Shown: one piece after another, positions 8,185 to 17,628 of the stretch
Layout: the number at the start of each line of letters is the position of its first letter
Numbering within the stretch: position 1 is the first letter of the stretch
From: Kitasatospora cinereorecta
Lineage (GTDB): Bacteria > Actinomycetota > Actinomycetes > Streptomycetales > Streptomycetaceae
Length of the DNA: 64,000 bases
Reading direction: 5' to 3'
Assembly (NCBI RefSeq): GCF_024172095.1
Contig: NZ_JAMZDX010000004.1
Location: 310,001-374,000, forward strand
The notes under the pieces: generated by a model
The model's input: the letters and a program-made list of their open reading frames with translations, nothing else
Database searches by the model: none
Told to the model about the DNA's origin: nothing
Position numbers and translations under genes: made by a program

Positions 8185-9623
8185 TCGAGACCGCGCACGG
8201 AGAGAACGCACCGGTGAGCCCCAAGCAGGTCGTCGCAGCGGCCGACCCGTACTTCCCGAACAACGGCGACCACCGGTTCCACGCCCACCGGTACGAGCTC
8301 ACCCTCGACTACCGGCCCGGACCGAACCGGCTCGCCGGCACCGCCCGGATCAACGCCATAGCGGGCGTCGGCGCGCCGCTGCGCGAGTTCGCCCTGGACC
8401 TGGCCGACTTCCGGATCGGCCGGGTGCTGGTGGACGGCCGCGCCGCGCACTACACGCACCGCGCCGGGAAGCTGCGGATCAAGCCCGCCAAGGCCCCGGC
8501 GGCCGGCGCCGCGTTCACCGTCGACGTGCACTGGTCGGGCAACCCGAAGCCGGTCCGCAGCCCGTGGGGCGGGCTGGGCTGGGAGGAGCTGACCGACGGC
8601 GCCCTGGTGGCCAGCCAGCCGGTCGGCGCACCGTCCTGGTACCCCTGCAACGACCGCCCGTCCGACAAGGCGAGCTACCAGATCTCGGTCACCACCCCGT
8701 CCGCGTACTCCGTGGTCACCGGCGGCCGGCTGCTCACCCGCACCACCCGCGCCTCGGCCACCACCTGGGTGTACGACCAGCCGGCGCCGACCGCCAGCTA
8801 CCTGGTCGGACTGTCGATCGGCGTGTACCGGCCGGTGCCGCTGACCGAGCCGCACGGCGGCGGGGTGCCGCAGACCGGGTACGTCCCGGCCCGGCTGCAG
8901 CCGCAGTTCGAACACGACTTCGCCCGGCAGCCGCAGATGATGGCGCTGTTCGAGGAGCTGTTCGGCCCGTACCCGTTCGCCGAGTACACGGTGGTCGTCG
9001 CGGACGAGGAGCTGGACGTCCCGGTGGAGGCGCAGGGCCTGGCCACCTTCGGCACCAACCACGTCGACGGCGCCCGCAGGTTCGAACGGCTGGTCGCGCA
9101 CGAGCTGGCCCACCAGTGGTTCGGCAACAGCGTGACCATCTCCGGGTGGCAGCACATCTGGCTCAACGAGGGCCTGGCCAAGTACGCCGAGTGGCTCTGG
9201 TCGGAGCGCTCCGGCGGCCCCTCCGCCCACCACAAGGCCGAGGCCGCGTACCGCCAGGTCACCGCTTTCCCCCAGGACCTGCGCATCGGCGACCCCGGCC
9301 GGCGCCTGCTCTTCGACGACCGCGTCTACGAGCGCGGCGGCCTGACCGTGCACGCCCTGCGCGTCGCGCTCGGCGACGACGCCTTCTTCCGCATGCTCCG
9401 CGGCTGGGCCACGCTCAACCGCCACTCGGTCGTCACCACCGCGGACTTCGTCGCCCACGTCGCCCGTTCCACCGACCGGCCGGTGGGCGACCTGCTCACC
9501 GCCTGGCTGGACCGCCCCGAACTCCCCCCGTTCCCGGTCCGCACCCCGCCCCCGCCGCCGGCCGCGCCGCTGCGGGCCGCCCCCGCCACGCGCTTCTGGC
9601 TCCGCCGGCCCAGCGGGTCCTGA
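8181..9623 (+). CDS. M1-family zinc aminopeptidase
   Basis: A 480-residue gluzincin. The zinc motif is HELAH (His307, Glu308, His311) followed after 18 residues by Glu330 in NEGLAKYAEW, exactly the M1 spacing. The usual GAMEN exopeptidase motif is replaced by VEAQGLATF. No signal peptide is seen. The ATG overlaps the synthetase stop codon (ATGA), so the two proteins are translationally coupled; a GTG at 8214 behind GGAGA is an alternative start. Zinc aminopeptidases that trim epsilon-poly-lysine are known in producing streptomycetes, so self-protection or product trimming is a reasonable inference. Confidence 0.92.
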   Translation: MIETAHGENAPVSPKQVVAAADPYFPNNGDHRFHAHRYELTLDYRPGPNRLAGTARINAIAGVGAPLREFALDLADFRIGRVLVDGRAAHYTHRAGKLRIKPAKAPAAGAAFTVDVHWSGNPKPVRSPWGGLGWEELTDGALVASQPVGAPSWYPCNDRPSDKASYQISVTTPSAYSVVTGGRLLTRTTRASATTWVYDQPAPTASYLVGLSIGVYRPVPLTEPHGGGVPQTGYVPARLQPQFEHDFARQPQMMALFEELFGPYPFAEYTVVVADEELDVPVEAQGLATFGTNHVDGARRFERLVAHELAHQWFGNSVTISGWQHIWLNEGLAKYAEWLWSERSGGPSAHHKAEAAYRQVTAFPQDLRIGDPGRRLLFDDRVYERGGLTVHALRVALGDDAFFRMLRGWATLNRHSVVTTADFVAHVARSTDRPVGDLLTAWLDRPELPPFPVRTPPPPPAAPLRAAPATRFWLRRPSGS

Positions 9624-9659
9624 GACCTGTCCGGCACCTCCCGCCCGGCGGGCGCCGGT

Positions 9660-10262
9660 TCAGCGGGCCAGCACCAGGCGGGTCCAGCTGACGCCGGGGC
9701 GGCCGTGCAGGTCGCCGCGGTGGGTGCGGTGGACGGCGGCCAGGCCGCTACGGCGGGCCAGCTCCGCGGTCTCCTCCGCGGTCACCGGGAACATCCGCCG
9801 GCCCGGCGGCACCGGGCCGTGCCGCAGCGACAGCACCACCAGGCCGCCGTCGGCCAGCAGCGCGGCCAGGGCCGGCATCCCGGCGGCGCGCTCGGGCTCG
9901 TCCAGGTGCATCCAGACCGCGGTCAGCAGGACCAGGTCGAAGCGCTCCCGACGGCCCCTCAGCAGCGCCAGCTCCGGCAGCGCGTCGTCCACCCACTCGA
10001 TCGCCCGCTCCGCGTGCAGCCGCTGCCCGATCGCCCGGAACTCCGCGACCGGCTCGGCCGCCACCACCCGGTGGCCGAGCGCGGCGAGCGCCGCCGCGTC
10101 GCGGCCGCTGCCGGCGCCGACGTCCAGCACCGAGACCGGCGAGGTGGGGAAGAACTGCAGCAGCTCCCGGTGCACCTCGGCGAACGTCACGCTCTCGTAC
10201 TGCTTGGCCAGTTCCGCGGCCGCCACACCGTACCCGGCCGTCCCACCCACGCCTGCGTCCAT
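9660..10262 (-). CDS. Class I SAM-dependent methyltransferase
   Basis: A 200-residue Rossmann-type methyltransferase. Motif I is VSVLDVGAGSGRDAAALA near residue 45, followed by the acidic end of strand 2 (VVAAEPVAEF). A later LVLLTAVWMHLD corresponds to motif IV. The substrate is not predictable. I use the ATG at 10262, which leaves a normal 45-residue lead-in; an upstream in-frame extension is unlikely to be coding. The gene is divergent from the DUF4132 operon and converges on the aminopeptidase gene with 36 bp between. Confidence 0.85.
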   Translation of the reverse strand: MDAGVGGTAGYGVAAAELAKQYESVTFAEVHRELLQFFPTSPVSVLDVGAGSGRDAAALAALGHRVVAAEPVAEFRAIGQRLHAERAIEWVDDALPELALLRGRRERFDLVLLTAVWMHLDEPERAAGMPALAALLADGGLVVLSLRHGPVPPGRRMFPVTAEETAELARRSGLAAVHRTHRGDLHGRPGVSWTRLVLAR

Positions 10263-10500
10263 GCCGTCGGACCCTACCGCCGGACCCCGATCGCCCGGAA
10301 CCCGATCAACCGGAACCGGATCGGCCCGGAACACATCCTCATCGGTGCAGCCACGGACCATCAGGTGTGATCTGCAGCACGTCCTGTCGGTCCTCGGTCC
10401 GCGACGGACGGCTGGTGCGTGCAGCGACCAGCGGCCGACGGGACCGGACTGTCGGCGGCGGCCGCTACGTTTTCCGACATCACCGCGGACGGGGTGGAGG

Positions 10501-10523
10501 AACCCCCGGTCGGCTGCGGGGTT
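10501..10523 (+). promoter_or_regulatory. Leader hairpin with short T run upstream of the DUF4132 operon
   Basis: AACCCC (10501-10506) pairs with GGGGTT (10518-10523) across an 11-nt loop, and the right arm runs straight into TT, giving the form of an intrinsic terminator 35 nt before the ATG. The ten-base string GTTTTCCGAC occurs at 10469-10478 and again at 10521-10530, the second copy overlapping the hairpin. This could be an attenuator or a protein-binding leader; I cannot distinguish these by reading. Confidence 0.45.
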
Positions 10524-10558
10524 TTCCGACGACGTGAAGAGCACGAGGTGGGGTCGTT

Positions 10559-11425
10559 ATGGGTTGGCTTGCGGCGGGCGACGGGTACGAGGTCGCCCTG
10601 GTGGAGGGCAGGGTGACGGCCCGCTCGACGGCCGGCCGTTCCGCCGGGCGGCAGTTGAAGTCGCTGCCGAAGGCGGTGCGCGAGCATCCGCAGACGGACC
10701 GGCTGCGCCGCCTGGCCGCCTGGCTGGACCGGCACGCCGCGTCCTGCCGCGAGCAGGTGGACGCGTGGATGGTCTCCTCGCTGCCGGTGCCGACCGATCT
10801 GCTGGCCCGGGTCTGGCCGGACGAGGCCTGGCAGGCCGCCCTGCGCGACCTGGTGGTGGTCGGCGAAGGCGAGGACGAGGTCGGCTTCCTGCGCGACGCC
10901 ACCGCCGACGGCGGTCTGCGGCTGGTCGACCTGGACGGCGAGACCGTCCGGATCGCCCCGGCCACGGTGACCCTGCCGCACCCGGTGCTGCTGGAGGACC
11001 TGGACGACCTGCGGGAGTTCGCGGCCGAGCTCGGCGTGGTGCAGAGCGTGGACCAGATCCACCGGGCGACCTGGCGCAAGCCCGACGACCTGGCCGAGAA
11101 GGCCACCGAGGTCACCGACTTCACCGGCGGCCGGTTCGCCTCCCGGTTCGGCCTGGCGGCCCGCGCCACCTCGCTCGGCTACCGGGTCTCCGGCGGCTAC
11201 GCGACCACCCGGGTGCGCGACGGCGGACGGACGCTGGAGCCCGCGGTGTGGATCGGCGAACCGTACTGGGACGGCGAGTCGGAGACCGGCGCGCTGTGCT
11301 GGCGCGACGGCGAAGGGCGGGTGCTGCCGCTGCGCGAGGTCGGCCCGGTCGCCTGGTCGGAGGGGATGCGGATGGCCGCCGCGCTGTACGCCGGCCGCAC
11401 GGTCGAGGAGGACAAGACCGCATGA
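10559..11425 (+). CDS. DUF4132 domain protein, first gene of the yeh-like operon
   Basis: A 288-residue protein that is essentially one DUF4132 domain. The block GYEVALVEGRVTAR, SLPKAVREHPQ, LAAWLDRHAASCREQVDAWM and SLPVPTDLLARVWPDEAW is the conserved core of that family. In E. coli the same domain forms the C-terminal part of the large MolR (YehI) protein. Here it stands alone in front of a separate giant protein. No enzymatic function is established for DUF4132. A GAGGTGGGG ribosome site lies 5 nt before the ATG. The stop overlaps the next ATG by ATGA. Confidence 0.85.
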   Translation: MGWLAAGDGYEVALVEGRVTARSTAGRSAGRQLKSLPKAVREHPQTDRLRRLAAWLDRHAASCREQVDAWMVSSLPVPTDLLARVWPDEAWQAALRDLVVVGEGEDEVGFLRDATADGGLRLVDLDGETVRIAPATVTLPHPVLLEDLDDLREFAAELGVVQSVDQIHRATWRKPDDLAEKATEVTDFTGGRFASRFGLAARATSLGYRVSGGYATTRVRDGGRTLEPAVWIGEPYWDGESETGALCWRDGEGRVLPLREVGPVAWSEGMRMAAALYAGRTVEEDKTA

Positions 11426-14400
11426 GCACCGAGCCGATGACGGGGATAACGGGAACGACGACGGGGACGGGGATGACCGAGGACCAGGCCACCGAACTGC
11501 TGCTGGCGGGCGCCGTGCTGCCCCCGGGCACCGAGGGCGCCGGCGAGCGCGCCGTGCCGCTGACCGCACGGACCTACCGTCACCCGGGCCTCGACGACCG
11601 GGTGGTGGTCCGCCTGGTGGTGGCCGAGCTGGGCGCCGCCGAGGACCAGGCGCTGGGCTTCCTCGGCCTGGCGGCGGACGGCGAGCCGGCCGAGGTGGGC
11701 CTGGGCCTGCGTCAGGCACTGGGCTTCCCCGAGTGGGTGCTGGCCCACCACCCGCAGGACGGCCACCACGCGCTCGGCATCATGCCGGAGCTGGAGCGGG
11801 TCGCCAAGCAGGCGGTGTCGCGCCCCAAGGCCGCGCTGGACACCTACACGGAGATCGCCGAGCGGCTGGCCGCCGCCGTGCCGCACTTCCTGCCGACCTT
11901 CTACGAGCAGGCCGGCCGGGTCTTCCTCGGCGTGGAGAACTCCCAGTACGCCGCACAGATGTTCGCCCGGGCCCGCAAGGCCGAGGCGCAGCACGGCCTG
12001 GCCCTGGACGAGCAGCGCCTGGACGCGGTGTTCCTGGAGTTCGCGCTGGCCGGCGCGCTGCCGGTCAAGGTGCTGTCGGGGTACGCCAAGGAGCTGAGCG
12101 CCCGGGTGCCGGCGGCCGAGGCGTTCGACCGGTTCCGGCGGCTGTGCGTGCGGCGCACGGCGGGCGGCCTGGAGCCGTCCGCGGTGATGGCGGCCGACCT
12201 GCGGCGCCTGGCCAAGGCGGCCGGCACCGACCCGGAGGAGGCCGAGGCCGCCTACCTGGCGGAGCTGCTGACCCTGCCGGCGACGCTGCGCGCGGCCGCG
12301 GGCTGGTGGCAGCGCCACCGCGGGGCGCTGCTGGCGCTGGCCAGGCAGGACGCCGCGGTGCGCGGCCGGCTGCTGGAGCTGATGCCGGTCTCGCACGACA
12401 GCGACCTGCCGGGTTTCTGGCTGGAGCTGCTGACCGAGTCGGGCGCCGCGGCGGGCCTGTACGACGGGGCGCTGCCGGCCGAGGAGCGTCCGTCCGACGG
12501 CGCGGCGGGCTGGTTCGGCCGCTTCCTGGCCTGGCGCGGGGAGCGGTGGAACGCCCCGGCCCGGATCCCGGCGCTCTACCCGCTGGTCGACCTGATCGCC
12601 GGGCGGCTGTGCGAGGAGCACGCGGCGGCGGGCACGACGGTCGCTTTCAGCGGTATCGACGTGGAGCTGCTGGACCAGCTGCTGGCCCTGGGCGTGCCGG
12701 TCGGCGACCCCGGTCCGCACGCCTTCCTGCGCCTGGAGCAGTGGGCGCAGGAGGAGGAGCGACGGGACCTGGTGGCGCTGGAGGCCGACCGGCGGTTCCG
12801 GCCGGCGTTCGACACCGGCGCGTCCCGGCTGTCCAACGACGACGACGGCCGGCACGCGTTCACCGTGCTGGCGGCTTCGCCGGGCGGGCGCCCGATGCTC
12901 GCCGACTGGATGGCGGAGGTCGCCCGCCGGCCGCTCGCCGCGGGCCTGCCGGAGTGCCTGAGCTCCTTCCACACCCTGGGCTGGCTGCCGGGCGAGGTCC
13001 TGGTGCTGGCCGAGGAGGAGGTGCGCGCGGCCGCGGCCACCGATGTGGCGGCGGTGATGGCGCGCACCCTGCGGGCCGGTCTGCTGGACGAGCTGTCCTG
13101 GCCGGCCTGGGAGGAGGCGGCGGGCGAGCTGGTGGCCCGCAAGGACGTGGACGAGATCGTGGTCGCCGACGCCTGGCCGCACCTGATCGCGGCCGGCGCC
13201 GCGCAGGCCCGGGTGCTCGGCGCCGACGGCACGGTGCTCACCCACGACCTGCGGATCCCGGCGGGCGACGCCTACCAGACCGGGTTCCACTACGTGGACG
13301 GCTCGCTGCTGGTCCAGTGGACCTCGCGCGCCAACAACCACCAGAAGCTCGGGTACTGGCACACCGCCGCGGACCGGGTGTTCCCGATGACCGACCCGAC
13401 CGGGCTGCGCGGCACCCGCACCACCTGGCTGGGCACCCTGACCTCGCACAGCCTGCCGCTGGCGGGCGGCGGCTGCACCGGCGGCGTCGGCACCGTGCAC
13501 GCCGAGGACACCGCGCTGCCCGCCGAGCGGGCGGTGATCGGCGACGGTCGGTCGTTCTGGGTGTGGGCCGACCCGGGCGGCGAGGACCCGTACACCTGGA
13601 TGGAGTTCGACCCGGCGACCGGCGAGCTCGGCCGCGCCGCGAAGCCGGCGTTCCTCGCCGACGCGCTGCGCGGCGCCCCGGCGGGCAGCACGTACGAGGC
13701 CGGCTGGGTGCTGCCCGCGCCGACCGCCGACCCGGCGCCCGCCGGGGTGCCGGTGGACGGCCTGCTCGGCTGGCGCTCGATCGCGCTGCCGGACGGTACG
13801 CGCCGCGGCGAGGACCTGGCCGGACGGAGCGTCACCGTGCCCGCCGGCACCGGCACCCCGGTGCGGCTGGTCCAGTTCCCCGGCGCCGAGCAGCCGCAGG
13901 CCGTGGTCCAGGACGGCAGCTACGGCATCCGCCTGGTGGACGCCGACGGCGTCACCACCACCACCGCCCGCACCGACAACGCGCCGGGCGCGTTCGCCGA
14001 GGGCACCCTGATCCTGCCGCCGCTGCGGTTCTGGCACCTGCTGCGGGCCCGCGACGCGCAGGGCTCGGCGGCGCTGCGGCGCCTGGACGGCGAGACCGCG
14101 GCCGCGCTGCTGAAGGCTGCCTGCGCGGTGGACCCGCAGCAGCCGGACACGCTGCCCGAGGCGATCCGTGCCCTGCTGCCGGAGGTCACCTCCGACGCGC
14201 TGCTCGCGGGCATCGCCGGTGTGGTGCGCTACGCCGTCGCCCCGTACCAGCGGCTGCAGGCCGTCACCGAGCGGCTGGAGCTGGAGCTGGCCGGCGGCGC
14301 CACCGCAGGCACGGTCGCCCCCGGCCCGGGCGACCGGGAGATCCAGCCCGCGCTGAGCGGTCTGGGCGCCATGTCCAGCTGGTACAACAACAAGGCGACC

Positions 14401-16368
14401 CGCTACGCCGCCGAGCAGCTGGCCTTCCTGGCCGCGGCGACTGCGCCCGAGGCGGTGGCCGCCGCGCCGGGCACGGTGCACCTGGACGCCGTGGAGCCGC
14501 CGGCCGAGCGGATCGACTGGGCGATGCTGCCCGTCCTGCCCTCGGCGGTGGCGCTGCGCGCGGTGTCGGCCACCGCGCGGCCCGAGGACCGGGCGGCGCT
14601 GACCGGCCTGTTCGAGCTGCTCGCCGGACTCGGCCTCACCAGCCCGGCCGGGACGGCCCGCTGGCGCACCGTCCGGCTGAAGGTGGCCGCCGGTCACCTG
14701 GTCGGCCGGGACGGCACGGTCCGCCACGGCGACCGGAAGAGGCTGCTGCCGCTCGGCGGAGGGGCGTTCCTGTTCTTCGTCGACGCCGACGTGGCGACCG
14801 GCGGCGACACCGAGGCGACCGCACTGTTCCACGACCCGGCGGGCGCGTTCGCCGTCCCCGAGCCGTACACCCAGGTCTCCGCCGAGCCGCTGGACGGCGG
14901 CCCGGACGACGACCGGATGGCCGAGCTGGTGGCGTACGCGGCCGGGCGGGAGCCGGCGCCGTGGTTCCCGGAGGCGGCCGCCCGGTTCGCCGAACTGACC
15001 GGCGTCACCGCCACCATGGCCGCCCTGGTGGTGGCCGGCCTGCCGCACGTGGAGGGCTGGGAGCGCAACTTCCTGCCCCCCGAGACCCGGGCGCTGCTCG
15101 GGCTGAAGGTCGCCGACGCGGCGGTCGCCCGCGACGAGCTGCGCGCCCTCGGCGCCGCGACCCGCCGGGCGCTGCTGGCCGCGCTGGTGCCGGCCGACCC
15201 GGTGCTGCTGTGGACCGAGGGCCCGGAGGTGGCCGCGGCCGCCCGGGTGTGGAACGAGCGGGTGGGCCGCCGGGTGGCCGTCCCGGAGGCGCTGCTGGCC
15301 GAGGCGGTCCGCGCGGTGCGCACCGGCTGGAAGTCCCGCGAGGCGCTCGCTGCCGTGCTGGACCCGGCCGCGTCCCGGGAGCTGACCGAGGACCTGGCCT
15401 GGACCGTCCGCGGCGACCGGGTGGTGCCGGTCGAGTCGCGGCCCGGCTTCACCGCGCAGACTCTGGTCGGCGCGGTGGCGATGGCAGGCTGGCTGGCCCA
15501 CCGGCTGCCGGCCGGCGACCCGCTGCGCTCCCCGCTGCCCGCCGTGCTGGCCGACGTCCGCGCCCGGCTGGCCGCCCCGGAGCTGATGCTCGACCTCGGC
15601 CGGTACGTCAGCCTGTCGAACTTCCGCAAGGTCGCCGGCGCCGCCGGCGAGGTGACCGACACGTACGAGCGGTACGGCGCGATCGTCATGGCGACCCACG
15701 ACGACCAGCCGGCGCCGGGCATCCGCACAGCCCTGCTGGACGCGGCCGGCCAGGACCCGTACCTGCCGGCGCTGCGGGAGAACTCCACCGAGCCGTTCCC
15801 GGCCGAGGCCGCGCTGGCGGCCGCCCGCTCGGCCGCGTTCGAGGCGCTGCTCGCCGACCCGGGCGAGCCGGCCGCCGGCGAGCGCGGCGCGGACGGCACC
15901 TGGTGGCCGCAGGACCCGACCCGCTCGGTGCCCGACCTGGTCGAGACCGTCGCCGCGGAGCACGGCCTCGGCGCGGACGCCGCGGCGCTGTACCTGATGC
16001 TGCTGGCCATGCCGGACCCGACCGACCGCAACACCGCCCGCTGGACGGGCTGGCGGCCGGCCCGGCTCAAGGCGGCCCGGGCCGAGCTGGCGGCGACCGA
16101 CCTGGTCGTTGAGGCCTCCCGTACCCGCGCCGGGCGCACGCTGTTCCTGCCCGGCGGCTGGAGCGAGCAGCGCAGCCCGTACCTGCCGCTGGAGACCTGG
16201 AAGCTCCCGCTGCTGCTCGGCGGCGGTTCCACCGCGCTGGGCGTGCAGCTGCCGGCGGAGCCGCCGGCCGGGCTGTACCGCCGGGCCTGGCAGCGCCTGC
16301 TCGACGGCGACCTGCCCCGCTTCGAGGAGCTGAAGGCGCCCAGGGCCCGGCGCGGCCGCCGCCGCTGA
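11422..16368 (+). CDS. Giant conserved protein of unknown function (1648 aa) in the yeh-like operon
   Basis: A very long, Ala/Leu-rich, mostly helical protein with no signal peptide or membrane segment, so cytoplasmic. No catalytic motif is recognisable. The middle (about residues 590-870) is richer in beta-type and aromatic residues (HYVDGSLLVQWTSRANNHQKLG, WVWADPGGEDPYTWMEFD) and may be a propeller-like or substrate-binding part. The C-terminal quarter has a conserved-looking RYGAIVMATHDDQPAPG block. It is coupled to the DUF4132 gene by an ATGA overlap, and together the two occupy the place of MolR. I do not assign a function. Confidence 0.85.
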   Translation: MSTEPMTGITGTTTGTGMTEDQATELLLAGAVLPPGTEGAGERAVPLTARTYRHPGLDDRVVVRLVVAELGAAEDQALGFLGLAADGEPAEVGLGLRQALGFPEWVLAHHPQDGHHALGIMPELERVAKQAVSRPKAALDTYTEIAERLAAAVPHFLPTFYEQAGRVFLGVENSQYAAQMFARARKAEAQHGLALDEQRLDAVFLEFALAGALPVKVLSGYAKELSARVPAAEAFDRFRRLCVRRTAGGLEPSAVMAADLRRLAKAAGTDPEEAEAAYLAELLTLPATLRAAAGWWQRHRGALLALARQDAAVRGRLLELMPVSHDSDLPGFWLELLTESGAAAGLYDGALPAEERPSDGAAGWFGRFLAWRGERWNAPARIPALYPLVDLIAGRLCEEHAAAGTTVAFSGIDVELLDQLLALGVPVGDPGPHAFLRLEQWAQEEERRDLVALEADRRFRPAFDTGASRLSNDDDGRHAFTVLAASPGGRPMLADWMAEVARRPLAAGLPECLSSFHTLGWLPGEVLVLAEEEVRAAAATDVAAVMARTLRAGLLDELSWPAWEEAAGELVARKDVDEIVVADAWPHLIAAGAAQARVLGADGTVLTHDLRIPAGDAYQTGFHYVDGSLLVQWTSRANNHQKLGYWHTAADRVFPMTDPTGLRGTRTTWLGTLTSHSLPLAGGGCTGGVGTVHAEDTALPAERAVIGDGRSFWVWADPGGEDPYTWMEFDPATGELGRAAKPAFLADALRGAPAGSTYEAGWVLPAPTADPAPAGVPVDGLLGWRSIALPDGTRRGEDLAGRSVTVPAGTGTPVRLVQFPGAEQPQAVVQDGSYGIRLVDADGVTTTTARTDNAPGAFAEGTLILPPLRFWHLLRARDAQGSAALRRLDGETAAALLKAACAVDPQQPDTLPEAIRALLPEVTSDALLAGIAGVVRYAVAPYQRLQAVTERLELELAGGATAGTVAPGPGDREIQPALSGLGAMSSWYNNKATRYAAEQLAFLAAATAPEAVAAAPGTVHLDAVEPPAERIDWAMLPVLPSAVALRAVSATARPEDRAALTGLFELLAGLGLTSPAGTARWRTVRLKVAAGHLVGRDGTVRHGDRKRLLPLGGGAFLFFVDADVATGGDTEATALFHDPAGAFAVPEPYTQVSAEPLDGGPDDDRMAELVAYAAGREPAPWFPEAAARFAELTGVTATMAALVVAGLPHVEGWERNFLPPETRALLGLKVADAAVARDELRALGAATRRALLAALVPADPVLLWTEGPEVAAAARVWNERVGRRVAVPEALLAEAVRAVRTGWKSREALAAVLDPAASRELTEDLAWTVRGDRVVPVESRPGFTAQTLVGAVAMAGWLAHRLPAGDPLRSPLPAVLADVRARLAAPELMLDLGRYVSLSNFRKVAGAAGEVTDTYERYGAIVMATHDDQPAPGIRTALLDAAGQDPYLPALRENSTEPFPAEAALAAARSAAFEALLADPGEPAAGERGADGTWWPQDPTRSVPDLVETVAAEHGLGADAAALYLMLLAMPDPTDRNTARWTGWRPARLKAARAELAATDLVVEASRTRAGRTLFLPGGWSEQRSPYLPLETWKLPLLLGGGSTALGVQLPAEPPAGLYRRAWQRLLDGDLPRFEELKAPRARRGRRR

Positions 16369-16383
16369 CCCGGCGTTCCCCAC

Positions 16384-16416
16384 CCGGGGTGCGGCGCCGT
16401 GCGCGCCGCACCCCGG
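16384..16416 (+). terminator. Strong intra-operon hairpin
   Basis: A perfect 14-bp stem, CCGGGGTGCGGCGC (16384-16397) with its complement at 16403-16416 and a 5-nt loop, lies in the only real gap of the operon, between the giant gene and the MoxR gene. It has no T run. It may terminate part of the transcripts or protect the 3' end of the upstream mRNA, setting different levels for the two halves of the operon. Confidence 0.6.
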
Positions 16417-16458
16417 TCCGACCACCGTTTCCCCGATCCGCACCGAAGGACCCGCATC

Positions 16459-17628
16459 ATGACAACGACCCCCGACCAGGCGGCCCCGCAGGCCCGGCAG
16501 ATCCTGCCGGCCGAGGAGCGCCACCAGCAGGAGCTGGCCTTCCTCGCCGCCTTCGACGAGGGCCCCCGCCCGCCCGGCTGGGCGCTCACCCCGAGCGCCG
16601 TGGTGACCTTCGTCTGCGGCAGCGGCGGCGAGGCGCTGAGCCTGCCGCCGAAGCGCCGCAAGGACGGCGCGCTGCCCGCCAAGCTGGTGGTGGCGCCCAA
16701 GTTCGTTGGCGAGCGCGCCCTGGTGGAGCGCTGCGTGGTCACCCTCGCCGGTGAGCGCGGCCTGCTGCTGGTCGGCGAGCCCGGCACCGCCAAGTCGATG
16801 CTCTCCGAGCTGCTGGCGGCCGCAGTCAGCGGCACCAGCGAGCTGACCGTCCAGGGCACCGCCGGCACCACCGAGGACGCCTTCCGCTACGGCTGGAACT
16901 ACGCGCTGCTGCTCGCCCAGGGGCCGACCCCGCAGGCGCTGGTCGCCTCCCCGGTGATGACCGCGATGCGCACCGGCCGGGTCGCCCGGATCGAGGAGGT
17001 CACCCGCTGCCTGCCCGAGGTGCAGGACGCGCTGGTGTCGATCCTCTCCGACCGGCGGGTCAGCGTGCCGGAGCTGTCGGGCACCCCGGACGCCACGGTC
17101 GCCGCCGTCCCCGGCTTCACCGTGATCGCCACCGCGAACCTGCGCGACCGCGGCGTCTCGGAGATGTCCGCCGCGCTCAAGCGCCGCTTCAACTTCGAGA
17201 CCGTCCACCCGATCGCCGACGCCGAGGCGGAGACCGCCCTGGTCCGTACCCAGGCCACGGCCGCCGTGCAGCGCGCCGGGGCGGCCTTCGGTGTCGACGA
17301 CGCGGTGCTCGACGTCCTGGTCACCGTCTTCCGCGACCTGCGCACCGGCCGCTCGGCCGAGGGCTGGGACGTGGAGCGGCCCGGCACCGTGATGTCCACC
17401 GCCGAGGCCGTGCACGTCGCCGCCTCGCTCGGCCTGGCCCGCGCCTACCTGCCCGGCGGCGACGTGCTGGACCTCGTCCCCGGCCACCTGCTGGGCGCCG
17501 TCCGCAAGGACGACGCGGCCGACCACGGCCGCCTGCTCGGCTACTGGGACGGCCCGGTGCGCCGCCGCGCCGAGGACGGCTCGGCCATGTGGCGTCGCCT
17601 CTGGGACCTGCGGGAGAACCTGCGGTGA
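16459..17628 (+). CDS. MoxR-type AAA+ ATPase (YehL-like)
   Basis: A 389-residue ATPase. Walker A is GEPGTAKS (residues 106-113). The Walker B region reads VARIEEVTRCLPEVQDALVSILSDRRV, followed by sensor 1 VIATANLRD and the arginine-finger region ALKRRFNFE. These are the standard MoxR features; such ATPases act with VWA-domain partners as metal-inserting or remodelling chaperones. The ATG follows GAAGGA by 8 nt. The last bases overlap the GTG of the VWA fusion gene (GTGA), which supports a physical ATPase-VWA partnership. The equivalent E. coli gene would be yehL. Confidence 0.9.
   Translation: MTTTPDQAAPQARQILPAEERHQQELAFLAAFDEGPRPPGWALTPSAVVTFVCGSGGEALSLPPKRRKDGALPAKLVVAPKFVGERALVERCVVTLAGERGLLLVGEPGTAKSMLSELLAAAVSGTSELTVQGTAGTTEDAFRYGWNYALLLAQGPTPQALVASPVMTAMRTGRVARIEEVTRCLPEVQDALVSILSDRRVSVPELSGTPDATVAAVPGFTVIATANLRDRGVSEMSAALKRRFNFETVHPIADAEAETALVRTQATAAVQRAGAAFGVDDAVLDVLVTVFRDLRTGRSAEGWDVERPGTVMSTAEAVHVAASLGLARAYLPGGDVLDLVPGHLLGAVRKDDAADHGRLLGYWDGPVRRRAEDGSAMWRRLWDLRENLR

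Noticed and set aside
4333..8211. A 1292-codon minus-strand frame opposite the synthetase gene
   Set aside because: Arg/Gln/Gly-rich antisense frame with no motif; the plus strand has complete adenylation and carrier motifs.
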